DNA from: DASSSQ01 sp963839285
GTDB lineage: Bacteria > Actinomycetota > Thermoleophilia > Gaiellales > Gaiellaceae
Length of the DNA stretch: 64,000 bases
Direction: 5' to 3'
Assembly (NCBI GenBank): GCA_963839285.1
Contig: CAWIUN010000006.1
Location: 62,001 to 126,000 of the forward strand
Under the pieces are notes generated by a model. That model searched no databases. It was not told the origin of the DNA and saw nothing but the letters and a program-made list of their open reading frames with translations. Position numbers and translations under genes: made by a program. Of the stretch, positions 8,359-17,182 are shown in pieces. How positions within the stretch are numbered: the first letter of the stretch is position 1; each line of letters starts with the position of its first letter.

Positions 8359-9258
8359 GTGACGCTAGGATCACCGCCGACGGAGGTGCAGGCACCGGAC
8401 GAGATCACCGAGAGCGTCGTCGCGAGCTACGCGGTTGCGCCGACGCGGCTGCGCGAGGTGATGGAGAGCCTCGTGCGGCATCTGCACGGGTTCGCGATCG
8501 ACGTCGGCCTCACCGGCCCCGAGTGGGAGCAGGCGATCCGGATCCTGACCGAGACCGGCCGCATCACCGACGACCGGCGGCAGGAGTTCATCCTCTGGTC
8601 GGATGCGCTGGGACTCTCGATGCTCGTCGACGCGCTCGAGAACCCCCTGCCCGAGGGCGCGACCGAGTCGACGGTGCTCGGACCGTTCTACGTTCCGGGC
8701 TCGCCGCTCCGGGAGTACGGCGCGAGCATCGCCGCGCACGCGGCCGGCGACCCCGCGTGGGTCCACGGTCGCGTTCTGTCGGTCGACGGCACCCCGCTCG
8801 CCGGCGCCGAGCTGGACGTCTGGCAGAACGGGGACAACCGCCTCTACGCCGTGCAGGACGCCGAGTCGGCGGACGACCATCTGCGCGGGCGCTTCCGAAC
8901 GAGGGCCGACGGAAGCTACGCCTTCCTCGCCGTCCGGCCCGTGCCCTACACGATCCCGCACGACGGCCCCGTCGGGAGGATGCTCGCCGCGGCCGGCCGT
9001 CACCCCTGGCGACCTGCGCACATCCACCTGATCGCCCGTGCGCCCGGCCATCGCAGCCTCGCCACGCACGTCTTCGACGCCGCGAGCGACTACCTCGACT
9101 CGGACGCGGTCTTCGCGGTCAAGCCGTCGCTGCTTCGCGATTTCGTCCGTCGCTCGCCCGACGATCCGGGCACGCCCGCCGGCATCGACACCGACTGGTA
9201 CTCGGTCGAGAACGACATCGTGCTCGCACCGGTCGACGTCGAAGCCGCGACTCGATAA
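8359..9258 (+). CDS. intradiol ring-cleavage dioxygenase (catechol/hydroxyquinol 1,2-dioxygenase family)
   Basis: Non-haem Fe(III) enzyme of 299 residues that opens catechol-type rings between the two hydroxyls. An N-terminal helical dimerisation region (residues 1-100) precedes the catalytic beta-sandwich. The four metal ligands can be picked out: Tyr in GPFYVPGSP, Tyr in PVPYTIPHDG, and two His in HPWRPAHIHLIAR. The layout resembles hydroxyquinol dioxygenases more than short protocatechuate subunits. The GTG at 8359 is the longest start; GTG at 8386, preceded by GGAG and by TAGGAT at 8366-8371, may be the real one. The neighbouring flavin monooxygenase is convergent and could act in the same aromatic pathway, but that is inference. 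Confidence 0.86.
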   Translation: MTLGSPPTEVQAPDEITESVVASYAVAPTRLREVMESLVRHLHGFAIDVGLTGPEWEQAIRILTETGRITDDRRQEFILWSDALGLSMLVDALENPLPEGATESTVLGPFYVPGSPLREYGASIAAHAAGDPAWVHGRVLSVDGTPLAGAELDVWQNGDNRLYAVQDAESADDHLRGRFRTRADGSYAFLAVRPVPYTIPHDGPVGRMLAAAGRHPWRPAHIHLIARAPGHRSLATHVFDAASDYLDSDAVFAVKPSLLRDFVRRSPDDPGTPAGIDTDWYSVENDIVLAPVDVEAATR

Positions 9259-9277
9259 CGGCGCCGGACGCAGCGCC

Positions 9278-10398
9278 TCAGCGGCCGCCGGAGCCGAGCG
9301 CCAGCGCAGCGTCCCCGGCGGGCGAGGCGGCGCGGCTCCTGCCGGCGGTCGCCAGGTGCCTGACGACGTGCGCCGCGTCGCGGCCGACGCCGGGGAGGAC
9401 GTCGGAGGCGGCCGCGTACTGGAAGACGAGCCCGACGAAGTACAGTCCCGGCGCCGAGGGGACGACCCCGCGCGTGTGCGCCGGCTGCCCGTCGTCGGCG
9501 AGGAGGGGCAGGTCGATCCACGAGAGGTCGTAGCCGAAGCCGGTGCACCAGACGACGTTGGCGACGTCGAGCACGCGACCGTCCGCGAGCAGCGGCCGGC
9601 CGCCGCGGACGCCGACGACGCGCGCGACGCGCTCGACGCCGGCCGCGGCGAGGTCCGCCGACTTGACCCGGATCAACGGCGCCGCCATTGCGAGGAACCG
9701 CGGGCGCACCTTGCGGCCGATCGGCGTCCTGACGGTGATCACGTGCCTGCCGAGGAACCGGATCACGGGCAGCACGAACCGTGAGGGGACGCCGCCGTGC
9801 CGGACCGGGATCTCGGCCGAGGGGGTACCGGCCTGGCAGACCTCGTGTGTCCGCGACAGCTCGAACGCGATCTCGGCGCCGGAGTTGCCGACGCCGACGA
9901 CGAGCACGCCGCCGTCCCGCAGCTGCGAGGGATTGCGGTAGTCGACGGAGTGGAGCTGCGTGATCCGCGAGTCGAGCTCGGGGGCGAACGGGGGCAGCTT
10001 CGGCGTGCGATGCGCTCCGGTCGCCACGATCACGTTGTCGGCCTCGAAGGTCTGCAGGCCGGACTCGAGCACGTAGCGGTCGCCGTCTCGGAAGATCCGG
10101 TCGACGGAGACGCCCGTGCGGACGGGCAGCTCGAAGCGCGCCGCGTAGGCCTCCAGGTAGTCGCCCAGCTCGTCCTTGGTCGGGAACGACCAGCGGGGCG
10201 CGGGAAACCGCAGGCCCGGCAGGCCGTCGTACTTCGCCGGCGTGAACAGGCGGAGCGAGTCCCAGCGCTTCCGCCACGCGTCGCCGATCCGTTCCTCCGC
10301 ATCCAGGAGCACGAACGGTGCCCCCGCTTCTTCAGGTGGTAGGCCGCCGCGAGTCCCGCCTGGCCGCCGCCGACGATCACCGTCTCGAACCGCTCCAT
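9278..10398 (-). CDS. flavin-containing monooxygenase-like oxidoreductase (one frameshift)
   Basis: FAD/NADPH enzyme of about 373 residues. The N-terminus has the dinucleotide motif IVGGGQAGLAAAYHLKKRG. After a single-base shift near 10322, in a run of C's, the frame continues with LLDAEERIGDAWRKRWDSLR, FPAPRWSFPTKDELGDYL, the second nucleotide motif VVGVGNSGAEIAFEL, and a C-terminal VVWCTGFGYDLSW. These match the class B monooxygenase/FMO-like family, often annotated as putative flavoproteins that oxidise lipophilic substrates or heteroatoms. The ATG at 10398 has GAGGAGGCGGG upstream, and TAGCCT around 10433-10438 could be its -10 box. Enzyme specificity is unknown. Confidence 0.82.
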
Positions 10399-10518
10399 CG
10401 TCCCGCCTCCTCGATCTCGCTGACGCCACCGAGGCTAGGAGACCGCGGGCGCGGCGACTTCGCCCGGATCCACCAACTTCGCGCCCGCGCTCGTGGTCAT
10501 TTCTGACCACTGCGGCGC

Positions 10519-12153
10519 TCAGACCAGATCGTGCTCGAAGGCGAACGCGGTCGCGGCCGTCCGCGAGGAGACGCGCAGCTTCCCGAAGATGTTCTGGACG
10601 TGCCGGGCGACCGTGTGCTCGCTCAGCACGAGCGTCGCCGCGATCTCGCGGTTCGTCTTGCCGGCGGCGACGAGCCGCAGGACCTCGAGCTCGCGGCCGC
10701 TCAGGCCGTGTGCGTCCTCCTCGTCGGCCCGCGCCAGGGCGTCGACACGGCGAACGTCAGGCCGCGCCCCGAGCTCCTCGAAGATCGCCCGCGCCGCCTC
10801 GAGCTCGAGGAGCGCCGTGTCCTCGTCCTCGAGCGCGCGGCAGGCCATCGCCACGAGGACACGCGTCCGGGCGGCCTCGTAGGGGGCCGCCAGCTCCTGC
10901 CAGACCCGCAGCGCCCGCCGCAGCGCCACCAGCGCGGCATCCGCGTCACCGGCCGCGAGGTCGACCGAGCCCTGCACGTAGGCAGCGATCGCGCCCAGCA
11001 TCGCGCTCGGAAACCCGTCCGCGATCTCGCTCAGCTCGCGGCACGCGCTGCGAGCCTGCTCGAGCTCGCCGAGCGCGACCGCGACCTCGACGAGCGCGGG
11101 CAGAAGCCGCGAGCGCGCGAGCGGCGGGACGGTCTCCCCGAGCGCACGGCGGAGCGCGGCGCCCGCGGCCCGCGCGTCGCCCTCGGCCAGCCGCAACAGC
11201 GCCAGGCCCGGCTGCGGCTCGCGGCCGCAGGCGTTCGCCTCCCGGTAGGCGGCCTCCGCGGCGGCGAGCTCCCCCTGCCGGCGCAGCACCTCCGCCTGCT
11301 GGTAGGCCGCCTGTCCGGCCGCGCGCCGGTTCATCACCCGCTCACAGCGCTCCCGCGCCCGCCGCGCCTCCGCGAGCGCCTCCGGCCAGTCGCCGTGCAG
11401 CTGCAGGATCTCCGCCCGGTGGGCGAGGCAGCGGCCGGTGAAGGCGACGAGATCCGGCTGCTCTTCCCACCAGCGCGCCAGGACGCCCGTCCACTCGCGC
11501 GCGCGCCGCAGCTCGTACGCCTCCTCGCAGCCCGCGATCGCACCGCAGTAGACGATCCCGGTCACCATCGGCGAGACCTCGTCGCCGATCGCGGCCAGCA
11601 TCGCCTCGTCCAGAAAGCGGAACCCCTCCTCCAGACGGCCCAGCCTGATCAGGGCATTCCCCTGCACATGCGCCCCGAGCGCGAACAGGTCGCGGTCGCC
11701 GGAACGCTCGCCGATCGCAACCGCCGCGCCCGCGGTCTCCGCGACGGTGGCGTATTCGCCCGCCGCTTCGTGTCTCAACGCGAGCGGCAGGAGCAGGTAG
11801 CCCCGCTCCGGGCAGTCGGCCTCCTCGTGCTCGACCAACCGCTGCGCCCGGGCGAACCAGCCGCCCGCCTGGGCGACGTCTCCCAGGATCGCCAGGTTGA
11901 CGCCGAGATGCACCGCCGCACGCGCGCCGCGGCGCGACTCGCCGGCGGCGACGTACGCGTGATGCGCACGCTCGAGCGTCGCGAGGAACTCGTCGACCCG
12001 GCCGAGCATGTACGCCGCGACCGCGAGCGATTCCAGATCCTCGGCTGCGAGTGCGCCGTCCTCGTCCGCCGCCGCGAGCGCCTCGCTCGCTGCCGACCAC
12101 GCACGCCGGGCGTACGCCTTCCGGCCGCGCTCGAGGGCGGCGGCCCCGCTCAC
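10519..12153 (-). CDS. LuxR family regulator with TPR-like sensor region
   Basis: Regulator of about 544 residues. Residues 1 to about 470 are repeated helical pairs of TPR type. They include the motif REPQPGLALLRLAEGDARAA, which I know from actinobacterial LuxR-type regulators. The last 65 residues are a LuxR/GerE DNA-binding domain: LSGRELEVLRLVAAGKTNRE, then SEHTVARHVQNIFGKL. There is no N-terminal ATPase. I chose GTG 12153 because a TAGCCT -10-like box lies at 12206-12211, about 50 nt upstream; a longer frame from ATG 12363 would place that box inside the gene. It lies upstream of, and co-oriented with, the flavin monooxygenase, which it may control. Confidence 0.83.
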   Translation of the reverse strand: MSGAAALERGRKAYARRAWSAASEALAAADEDGALAAEDLESLAVAAYMLGRVDEFLATLERAHHAYVAAGESRRGARAAVHLGVNLAILGDVAQAGGWFARAQRLVEHEEADCPERGYLLLPLALRHEAAGEYATVAETAGAAVAIGERSGDRDLFALGAHVQGNALIRLGRLEEGFRFLDEAMLAAIGDEVSPMVTGIVYCGAIAGCEEAYELRRAREWTGVLARWWEEQPDLVAFTGRCLAHRAEILQLHGDWPEALAEARRARERCERVMNRRAAGQAAYQQAEVLRRQGELAAAEAAYREANACGREPQPGLALLRLAEGDARAAGAALRRALGETVPPLARSRLLPALVEVAVALGELEQARSACRELSEIADGFPSAMLGAIAAYVQGSVDLAAGDADAALVALRRALRVWQELAAPYEAARTRVLVAMACRALEDEDTALLELEAARAIFEELGARPDVRRVDALARADEEDAHGLSGRELEVLRLVAAGKTNREIAATLVLSEHTVARHVQNIFGKLRVSSRTAATAFAFEHDLV

Positions 12154-12405
12154 GCGCGCCCTGCCTCGGCGCCCTGTCCGCGCCCGAGCATCGCCATCCA
12201 GCCAGGCTAGTTCACTCACCGGCGTTTCGCAGCCGCGCCCGTCGACGTACGTCGCGCGGGTCGCGCGCGGGCTCGGCTGCATCGTCGCTCCCGGACGGCT
12301 TCCTTCGGGCTCCGCAGCGCACGACGTCGGGTACCCCTCCAGTCGCCGCCGCGGAGTCGGCACCCTGGACTCGAGCGGAATCTGGATCAGGAGGAAGTCC
12401 CCGAC

Positions 12406-12504
12406 GTGGACACACCAGGACTCGTCATCGTCACCATCTCGATCGTCACGATCGTCGTGATCGCCCTCAAGGCGCTCGGCCGGGGTCGGCGGCGCAACGG
12501 CTGA
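12406..12504 (+). CDS. 32-residue single-span membrane protein
   Basis: Short frame starting at GTG 12406 with AGGAGGAAG ending about 8 nt upstream, a very good ribosome site. The product has a short acidic start, one hydrophobic helix of Val, Ile, Thr and Ala, and a basic tail ending in RGRRRNG, so it is predicted N-out/C-in in the membrane. It is too short for family assignment. The combination of ribosome site, hydrophobic helix and positive-inside tail argues that it is real. Confidence 0.5.
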   Translation: MDTPGLVIVTISIVTIVVIALKALGRGRRRNG

Positions 12505-12604
12505 CGGGCTGTGGCTCGGTCCCCGGACGGGTCGCGCGCTCGACCTCGGTCGGTCGCGCCGGCCGTCGCACGAGTACGAGCTCGTTGCAGTAGGAGCCGT
12601 CGAG

Positions 12605-12878
12605 CTACCGCGCGTCGCCGCGCTTCGCTTCGAGCCTGCCGGCTCGTATCGTCGCGGCCATGTCCTTCGACTCCTCGCGGTAGATCGACCCGTTCTCGAA
12701 CTCGATCACGGGATAGAGCTTCTGCCCCGAGAGCCGCTGCAGCTCGGCGCGCTTGCCCGGGCGCGCCGGCCCTTTCACGACCACGTAGTCGATCCCCTGC
12801 TCGTCCAACGCCTTCTGCACGCGCCAACACGGCCCGGCCTTCCACCTCGTGCGAGCACCGGTGGAGCGTGATTGCCAT
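12605..12878 (-). CDS. glutaredoxin/GST N-terminal domain-like small protein (one frameshift)
   Basis: Thioredoxin-fold protein of about 90 residues. It begins MAITLHRCSHEVEGRP and, after one base is removed from the G/C run near 12835, continues CWRVQKALDEQGIDYVVVKG. The pattern then matches GST_N/glutaredoxin-like proteins, with KLYPVIEFENGSIYREE as the cis-Pro and glutathione-type loop. The first Cys (HRC) is where the family's active-site Cys sits; the second Cys follows about eight residues later, so this is not a classical CxxC. The ATG at 12878 gives normal length. Substrate unknown; a role in thiol redox repair is inference. Confidence 0.7.
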
Positions 12879-13095
12879 GTCCGGCACGGTACTCCCGGCG
12901 GAAGCCTCCTTCAACGCCTGCGCTGTGGGCGCGAGCAGGCGCTCGGCGGCGAGAGAGGCTCCGCAGACGTGCGCGCGGCCGGCGAAGTAGGGTTGTCCCG
13001 GTGGCGAGAGGCACGAGTCAGGCGCGCACGCGACGAGCCGGGATACCGGTGGGCGCGGCGAGCGTCGGCCGCTCGGTCCGGCAGGGGCGCGCTCG

Positions 13096-14793
13096 ATGGT
13101 GACGGCGGAGGAGATCGCCCGGATCGCGGTGTTCGCGGACATCGGGCCGGACGCGTGCGAGCGGCTCTGCCGCGTGTCGGCGGATATCACGCTCGCGCCC
13201 GGCGAGTATGCGGCGCACGAGGGTGACGGGCCGGTGCTGTTCGGGCTGCTCGAGGGCCGGATCGAGGTGGTCAGGCTCGTCGACGGCGTCGAGAGCGTGA
13301 TCGGCGAGCGACGGCCGGGTGACGTGATCGGCGAGCTCTCGGTCGCGCTCGGCATGCCCCAGCCCGGCGGCTACCGGGCAGCAGAGGCCTCCCGCGTCTT
13401 TCGGCTCGAGCCCGACGACTACCGCACCCTCGCCGCCGTCGAGCCGGAGGTCGAGCGGCGCGTCGACGCACTGGTGCAGAAACGGCTCGGCGGCGAGAAG
13501 GGTCTGCGGGCGCGCCTGGCCGAGGCCGCCCCGTACCGGGCGACCGTGCTCGGGCATCGCTGGGATGCCTCCTGCGCGGAGCTGAGGCGCTTTCTCGACC
13601 GCAACCAGATCCGGTTTCGCTGGCTCCAGCCCGACGTGCCCGCCGACGCCGAGCAGTGGGAGGGCGCGCTGCCGGACGAGGGCGACTACCCCGCGCTTCG
13701 CGTCGGCAACGGCAAGACGGTCGTGCGGCCGCAGCTGCGGCGGGTGGCCGAGCTGCTCGAGATCGCCACCGAGCCGGCGGCCGCGGAGTACGACACGGTC
13801 ATCGTCGGCGGCGGCCCCGCCGGCCTGGCGGCCGCCGTCTACGGCGCCTCCGAGGGGCTGAAGACGCTGTGCATCGAGTGCGAGGCGCCGGGCGGCCAGG
13901 CGGGCACCTCGTCGCGGATCGAGAACTACCTCGGCTTCCCGTCGGGGGTGTCGGGCGACGAGCTGTCGAGCCGGGCGCTCCGCCAGGCCCGCAGGCTCGG
14001 CGCCGAGATCGTCGTCACCCGGTCGGTGACGCGGATCGACGCCGCGGCGCACCGGATCCACCTCGACGGCGGCGACGTCCTCCAGGCGCGGACGATCATC
14101 CTCGCCTGCGGCGTCTCCTGGCGGCAGCTCGAGATCGAGGGATTCGACCGCCTCGCGGGCAAGGGCGTCTTCTACGGCGCGGCACGCAGCGAGGCGCCGA
14201 ACGCCCACGGCCTCGACGTCCAGATCGTCGGTGCGGGCAACTCGGCCGGCCAGGCGGCGCTGTACTTCTCGTCGCATGCCCGCAGCGTGACGATCCTCTA
14301 CCGCGGCGAGACGCTGGAGAAGAGCATGTCGCGCTACCTCGTCGACCAGCTCGCCACCGCCAGGAACATCCACGTGCGCTTCCGGACCGAGGTGACGGCC
14401 GCGCACGGCGACACCTCGCTGGAGGCGATCGACGTCCGCGACGACGCGACCGGCGAGACGACGCGGCTCGAGTCGGCCGGGCTCTTCATCTTCATCGGCG
14501 CGGACGCCGAGACCGGGTGGCTCCCGGCCGAGATCGCACTCGACCAGAAGGGCTACGTGCTCACCGGCCCCGACCTGCGCGCCGCCGGACGATGGCAGCT
14601 CGACCGCGACCCGTATCTGCTCGAGACGAGCGTCCCCGGCATCTTCGCCTGCGGCGACGTCCGCTTCAGCCCCGTCAAACGCGTCGCGGCAGCCGTCGGC
14701 GAGGGCAGCATGGCGATCGCCTTCGTCCACCAGTACCTCCGCGACAGCGCAGACCGCGCCGACCCCGTGTCCGCGGCGCCCGCTCGCGGGTGA
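13096..14793 (+). CDS. cyclic-nucleotide-binding, thioredoxin-reductase-like FAD oxidoreductase
   Basis: Three-part protein of 565 residues. Residues 1 to about 130 are a cNMP-binding (CRP-type) domain with LFGLLEGRIEV and RRPGDVIGELSVALG. Residues about 145-220 are thioredoxin/glutaredoxin-like. Residues about 230-550 follow the thioredoxin reductase fold: FAD motif IVGGGPAGLAAAVYGASEG, then GGQAGTSSRIENYLGFP, NADPH motif IVGAGNSAGQAALYF, and FACGDVRFSPVKRVAAAVGEG. The redox-active CxxC of real thioredoxin reductases is replaced by a stretch reading YGAARSEAPN, so electrons must leave by another route. An adenylate cyclase lies about 5 kb downstream. The stop overlaps the GTG of the MOSC gene by 4 nt. 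Confidence 0.87.
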   Translation: MVTAEEIARIAVFADIGPDACERLCRVSADITLAPGEYAAHEGDGPVLFGLLEGRIEVVRLVDGVESVIGERRPGDVIGELSVALGMPQPGGYRAAEASRVFRLEPDDYRTLAAVEPEVERRVDALVQKRLGGEKGLRARLAEAAPYRATVLGHRWDASCAELRRFLDRNQIRFRWLQPDVPADAEQWEGALPDEGDYPALRVGNGKTVVRPQLRRVAELLEIATEPAAAEYDTVIVGGGPAGLAAAVYGASEGLKTLCIECEAPGGQAGTSSRIENYLGFPSGVSGDELSSRALRQARRLGAEIVVTRSVTRIDAAAHRIHLDGGDVLQARTIILACGVSWRQLEIEGFDRLAGKGVFYGAARSEAPNAHGLDVQIVGAGNSAGQAALYFSSHARSVTILYRGETLEKSMSRYLVDQLATARNIHVRFRTEVTAAHGDTSLEAIDVRDDATGETTRLESAGLFIFIGADAETGWLPAEIALDQKGYVLTGPDLRAAGRWQLDRDPYLLETSVPGIFACGDVRFSPVKRVAAAVGEGSMAIAFVHQYLRDSADRADPVSAAPARG

Positions 14794-15623
14794 CGCGGGT
14801 CCTCGCGGTGGGGTCGCAGGAGTCCAGGTCGCCGTTCGCGGACGAGCTCCGCGCCTGCCTGAGCGAGATCCTGCGCGGCCCGGTACCCGAGCCCGCCGCG
14901 GCGGACGACCCGGTGCGCTTCTTCGGGCACTGGCTCGCGGAGCGCAATCTCGGGCTCGTCCCGGTCGACGACCCCGCGGCGTTCGACTGGCCGGGGCAGT
15001 GGATCGCCGTCGTTCGGGACGGAGAAGACGAGCACGCCCTGGTCATGTTCGGGTCGCCTTCGGGCGTCTGGCTCGACCCGAGCGACGTCTACCACGAGGG
15101 CGCCCGCATCGCCGCCGGCTGGCTGCTGACGCCCCTCGACCTCCACCTGCCGACAGACCGCCCCTACGGCGCGGCGCCCGCCGCCGGGACGGTCGCCGCG
15201 ATCCTGCTCGCCCCGGCGGCAGAAGCGCCTCTCGCGCGCGTGGACGAGGCCGAGGCGCTCGCCGGCCGCGGGCTCGCCGGCGACCGCTACGCCGCGGGTC
15301 GCGGGACCTTCAGCGCTCCCGGGCGCGGATACGAGCTCACGCTGGTCGAGGCGGAGGTGCTCGACGAGCTCGCGCTGCCCTGGGAGGAGGCGCGCCGCAA
15401 CGTCGTCACGCGCGGCATCTCCCTGAACGGGCTGGTCGGCCGACGCTTCCGGATCGGCTCCGTCGAGTGCGTCGGCCGCCGGCTGGCCGAGCCGTGCGCC
15501 CACCTCGAGAGACTCGCGAGGCCCGGGCTCCTCCGCCCGCTCGTTCATCGTGGCGGTCTCCGCGCGGACATCGTCGAGGGCGGCGTCATCCGTCCCGGCG
15601 ACCAGGTCGAAGCCGCCCCATGA
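14790..15623 (+). CDS. MOSC domain protein with extra N-terminal domain
   Basis: Protein of 277 residues. The C-terminal 150 or so residues are a MOSC domain, the sulfur-carrier fold of molybdenum cofactor sulfurases. It includes GRGLAGDRYAAGRGTFS, the RRNVVTRGISLNGLVGRRF segment and the conserved Cys in EPCAHLERL. The N-terminal 130 residues (FFGHWLAERNLGLVPVDD and a WPGQWIAVV segment) match no domain I can name. It shares a 4-nt overlap with the preceding oxidoreductase gene, so the two probably act together, perhaps in sulfur or metal-cofactor chemistry; that link is inference. Confidence 0.75.
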   Translation: MTRVLAVGSQESRSPFADELRACLSEILRGPVPEPAAADDPVRFFGHWLAERNLGLVPVDDPAAFDWPGQWIAVVRDGEDEHALVMFGSPSGVWLDPSDVYHEGARIAAGWLLTPLDLHLPTDRPYGAAPAAGTVAAILLAPAAEAPLARVDEAEALAGRGLAGDRYAAGRGTFSAPGRGYELTLVEAEVLDELALPWEEARRNVVTRGISLNGLVGRRFRIGSVECVGRRLAEPCAHLERLARPGLLRPLVHRGGLRADIVEGGVIRPGDQVEAAP

Positions 15624-15626
15624 TCC

Positions 15627-16040
15627 GTGCCGGACGGGCCGAGCGCGTGCGCTCGACGCTCGTCGGCTCTCGACCTGTCCCCGGCAAACGATCCCCGCCC
15701 TGGAGCGGCACGCCGCGCCGTGATCTGCCACGGCCGTGACGGAATCGCCCTGATCGACCAGTCGACGCTCGTCGGGCGCGAGCTCGAGCTCGAGACGCTC
15801 GCCGCATTTCTCGACGGGGTCTCCTCGGCAGCCGGAACGACGCTGCTGATCGAGGGCGAGCCGGGCGCGCGCCCGGCCGCCGCGGCCGTCGCCGCCATGC
15901 TCGCCTGGGCGATCACCTGCCTCGCCTATCCGCACAGCGCAGGCGCGCTCGGCCCCGCCTGGGCGTCCCTCGCGATCACCTGGGCCGTCGCGTTCGGCGT
16001 CGCCGCGGGGCTCGAAGTCCACGGGGAACGCAGCGAGTAG
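15627..16040 (+). pseudogene. remnant of LuxR-type AAA ATPase joined to a membrane-protein fragment
   Basis: A frame of 137 codons whose middle (from about 15760) reads LVGRELELETLAAFLDG and then LLIEGEPG. This is the start of the ATPase domain of large LuxR/AfsR-type regulators, which should continue into the GKT of the P-loop. Here it ends abruptly and the frame passes into a hydrophobic Ala/Leu/Trp segment (about 15880-16010) ending in GLEVHGERSE, like the end of an unrelated membrane protein. I take it as the scar of a deletion that fused two gene ends. An alternative is a small real membrane protein starting inside. No good ribosome site is visible. Confidence 0.45.
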
Positions 16041-16054
16041 CCGCCGATCGACTG

Positions 16055-16071
16055 GAGCACCGACGGTGCTC
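16055..16071. terminator. short perfect hairpin
   Basis: GAGCACC, a 3-nt loop, then GGTGCTC: a 7-bp perfect stem just after the remnant gene. It sits beside a stronger hairpin at 16094-16126, in a convergent intergenic region. Confidence 0.4.
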
Positions 16072-16093
16072 GTCGAGAGTCGGGGATGCGGGT

Positions 16094-16126
16094 CGAGGGC
16101 GGCGCGTCTCTCACGCGCCGCCCTCG
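16094..16126. terminator. strong 14-bp hairpin, likely bidirectional terminator
   Basis: A perfect 14-bp inverted repeat (CGAGGGCGGCGCGT at 16094-16107 and its complement at 16113-16126) with a 5-nt loop. It lies between a plus-strand frame ending at 16040 and a minus-strand gene ending at 16144. No U-tract follows, as is common in very high-GC actinobacteria. Confidence 0.65.
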
Positions 16127-16143
16127 GCCGCTTCGTCACCGAG

Positions 16144-16962
16144 CTAGGTCGGCCGTGCCGTCCCGCTGCCGCGGCGCGACGCGAAGGTCGCTCCCGCGAT
16201 CGTGAGCAGCACGGCTCCGGCGAGGAGCGCATCCTTCGTGTCCGGCTGCGGGATGCTCAGGAACTCGCCCGACGAGCCGGTCGACTCGACCACGCCGTAG
16301 CCGCCGCCGGACGACGCATCGGTCCTCAGCGAGCCCGCCGCAGATGCTTCCGCCTGTGCGACCGGCGCGGCGTAGCCGGACGCGGAGGCGACGTCGCTGA
16401 CCAGGGCGTCCGCCGCGAGCGCCGGCGCCGCATAGCCACCGCCGGACGAGGCGTCCGTCATCGCGGCGTCCGCCGCCGAGACCGGCGCCGCCGCATAGCC
16501 GCCGCTCGACGAGAGGTCGGTGACTCTCGCGTCGGCGGCCGTCGCCGGCGCGAGGGACGTGTAGGCCGGGCCGCCCGCGTCGGCGCTCGGCATCGCGTTC
16601 GCGATTCCGACTCCCGCTCCGAGGGCGCCGGTCGCAACGACGGCGAACACGAGCGCCCGCTCGCGCAGGCCATGGGCCTCGACGTCGCTCAGTGCTTCGG
16701 AGAGCTCGTCGCTGTCGAAGGTGAGCACGACGCGCTCACCCTGTGCGCCTTCCAGAAGCCGCTCGAGCTCTCCGCGGGACCACGTCATCGAGATGACGTC
16801 CGCCTCGTCGCCCTCGTGACTGCCGGTGATCCGCAGATGCAGCTCGGGAGCAGCATCCGGGTCCCGCAGGATGGCCGCGATCTCCTCGCGGGGAACGATC
16901 GTGGCCACGGCGCGCTGTGCCGGGATCTCCTTGGTGAGCCTTGCCGCACCAAGTGTCTCCAT
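16144..16962 (-). CDS. membrane protein with degenerate 22-residue repeats
   Basis: Unrecognised protein of 272 residues with strong AGGAGG upstream of ATG 16962. Residues 1-85 form a soluble cytoplasmic domain with EEIAAILRDPDAAPELHLR and WSRGELERLLEGAQGE. A hydrophobic span follows at about 88-108. Residues about 115-220 are four imperfect repeats built around (S/T)D-x-SSGGGYAA, for example MTDASSGGGYAAP and RVTDLSSSGGYAA. A second hydrophobic span (LLAGAVLLTIAGATFASRR) lies at the C-terminus with a basic tail. The repeats are low in charge and rich in Ser, Gly, Ala and Tyr, as expected of an extracytoplasmic linker or assembling segment. Function unknown. Confidence 0.68.
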   Translation of the reverse strand: METLGAARLTKEIPAQRAVATIVPREEIAAILRDPDAAPELHLRITGSHEGDEADVISMTWSRGELERLLEGAQGERVVLTFDSDELSEALSDVEAHGLRERALVFAVVATGALGAGVGIANAMPSADAGGPAYTSLAPATAADARVTDLSSSGGYAAAPVSAADAAMTDASSGGGYAAPALAADALVSDVASASGYAAPVAQAEASAAGSLRTDASSGGGYGVVESTGSSGEFLSIPQPDTKDALLAGAVLLTIAGATFASRRGSGTARPT

Positions 16963-17182
16963 GCCTACCTCCTCCGGCTAGGTGCGCTGCGTACGTTGCA
17001 GCAAGCACAAGACGGCGATCATCCCACCTTTCTTCCGGCGCCACGAGGAATCGGCCTCGATATCGACCGGGCACGCCGCTGCGGCAAGGAACCTTCCGGC
17101 TGTGGGCTCGCACTCCCGGCGGCCACGGCCGTCCGCCTGGGCGAGGAGGCAGCCGTCGGCGTCCCCTCCGGACGCGTGATCG

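Noticed and set aside
8177..8362. Possible small gene after GGGGAGGTGG at about 8170
   Set aside because: The translation has no hydrophobic core, ends without a recognisable motif, and overlaps the dioxygenase start region; the ribosome-like site is likely chance in G-rich sequence.
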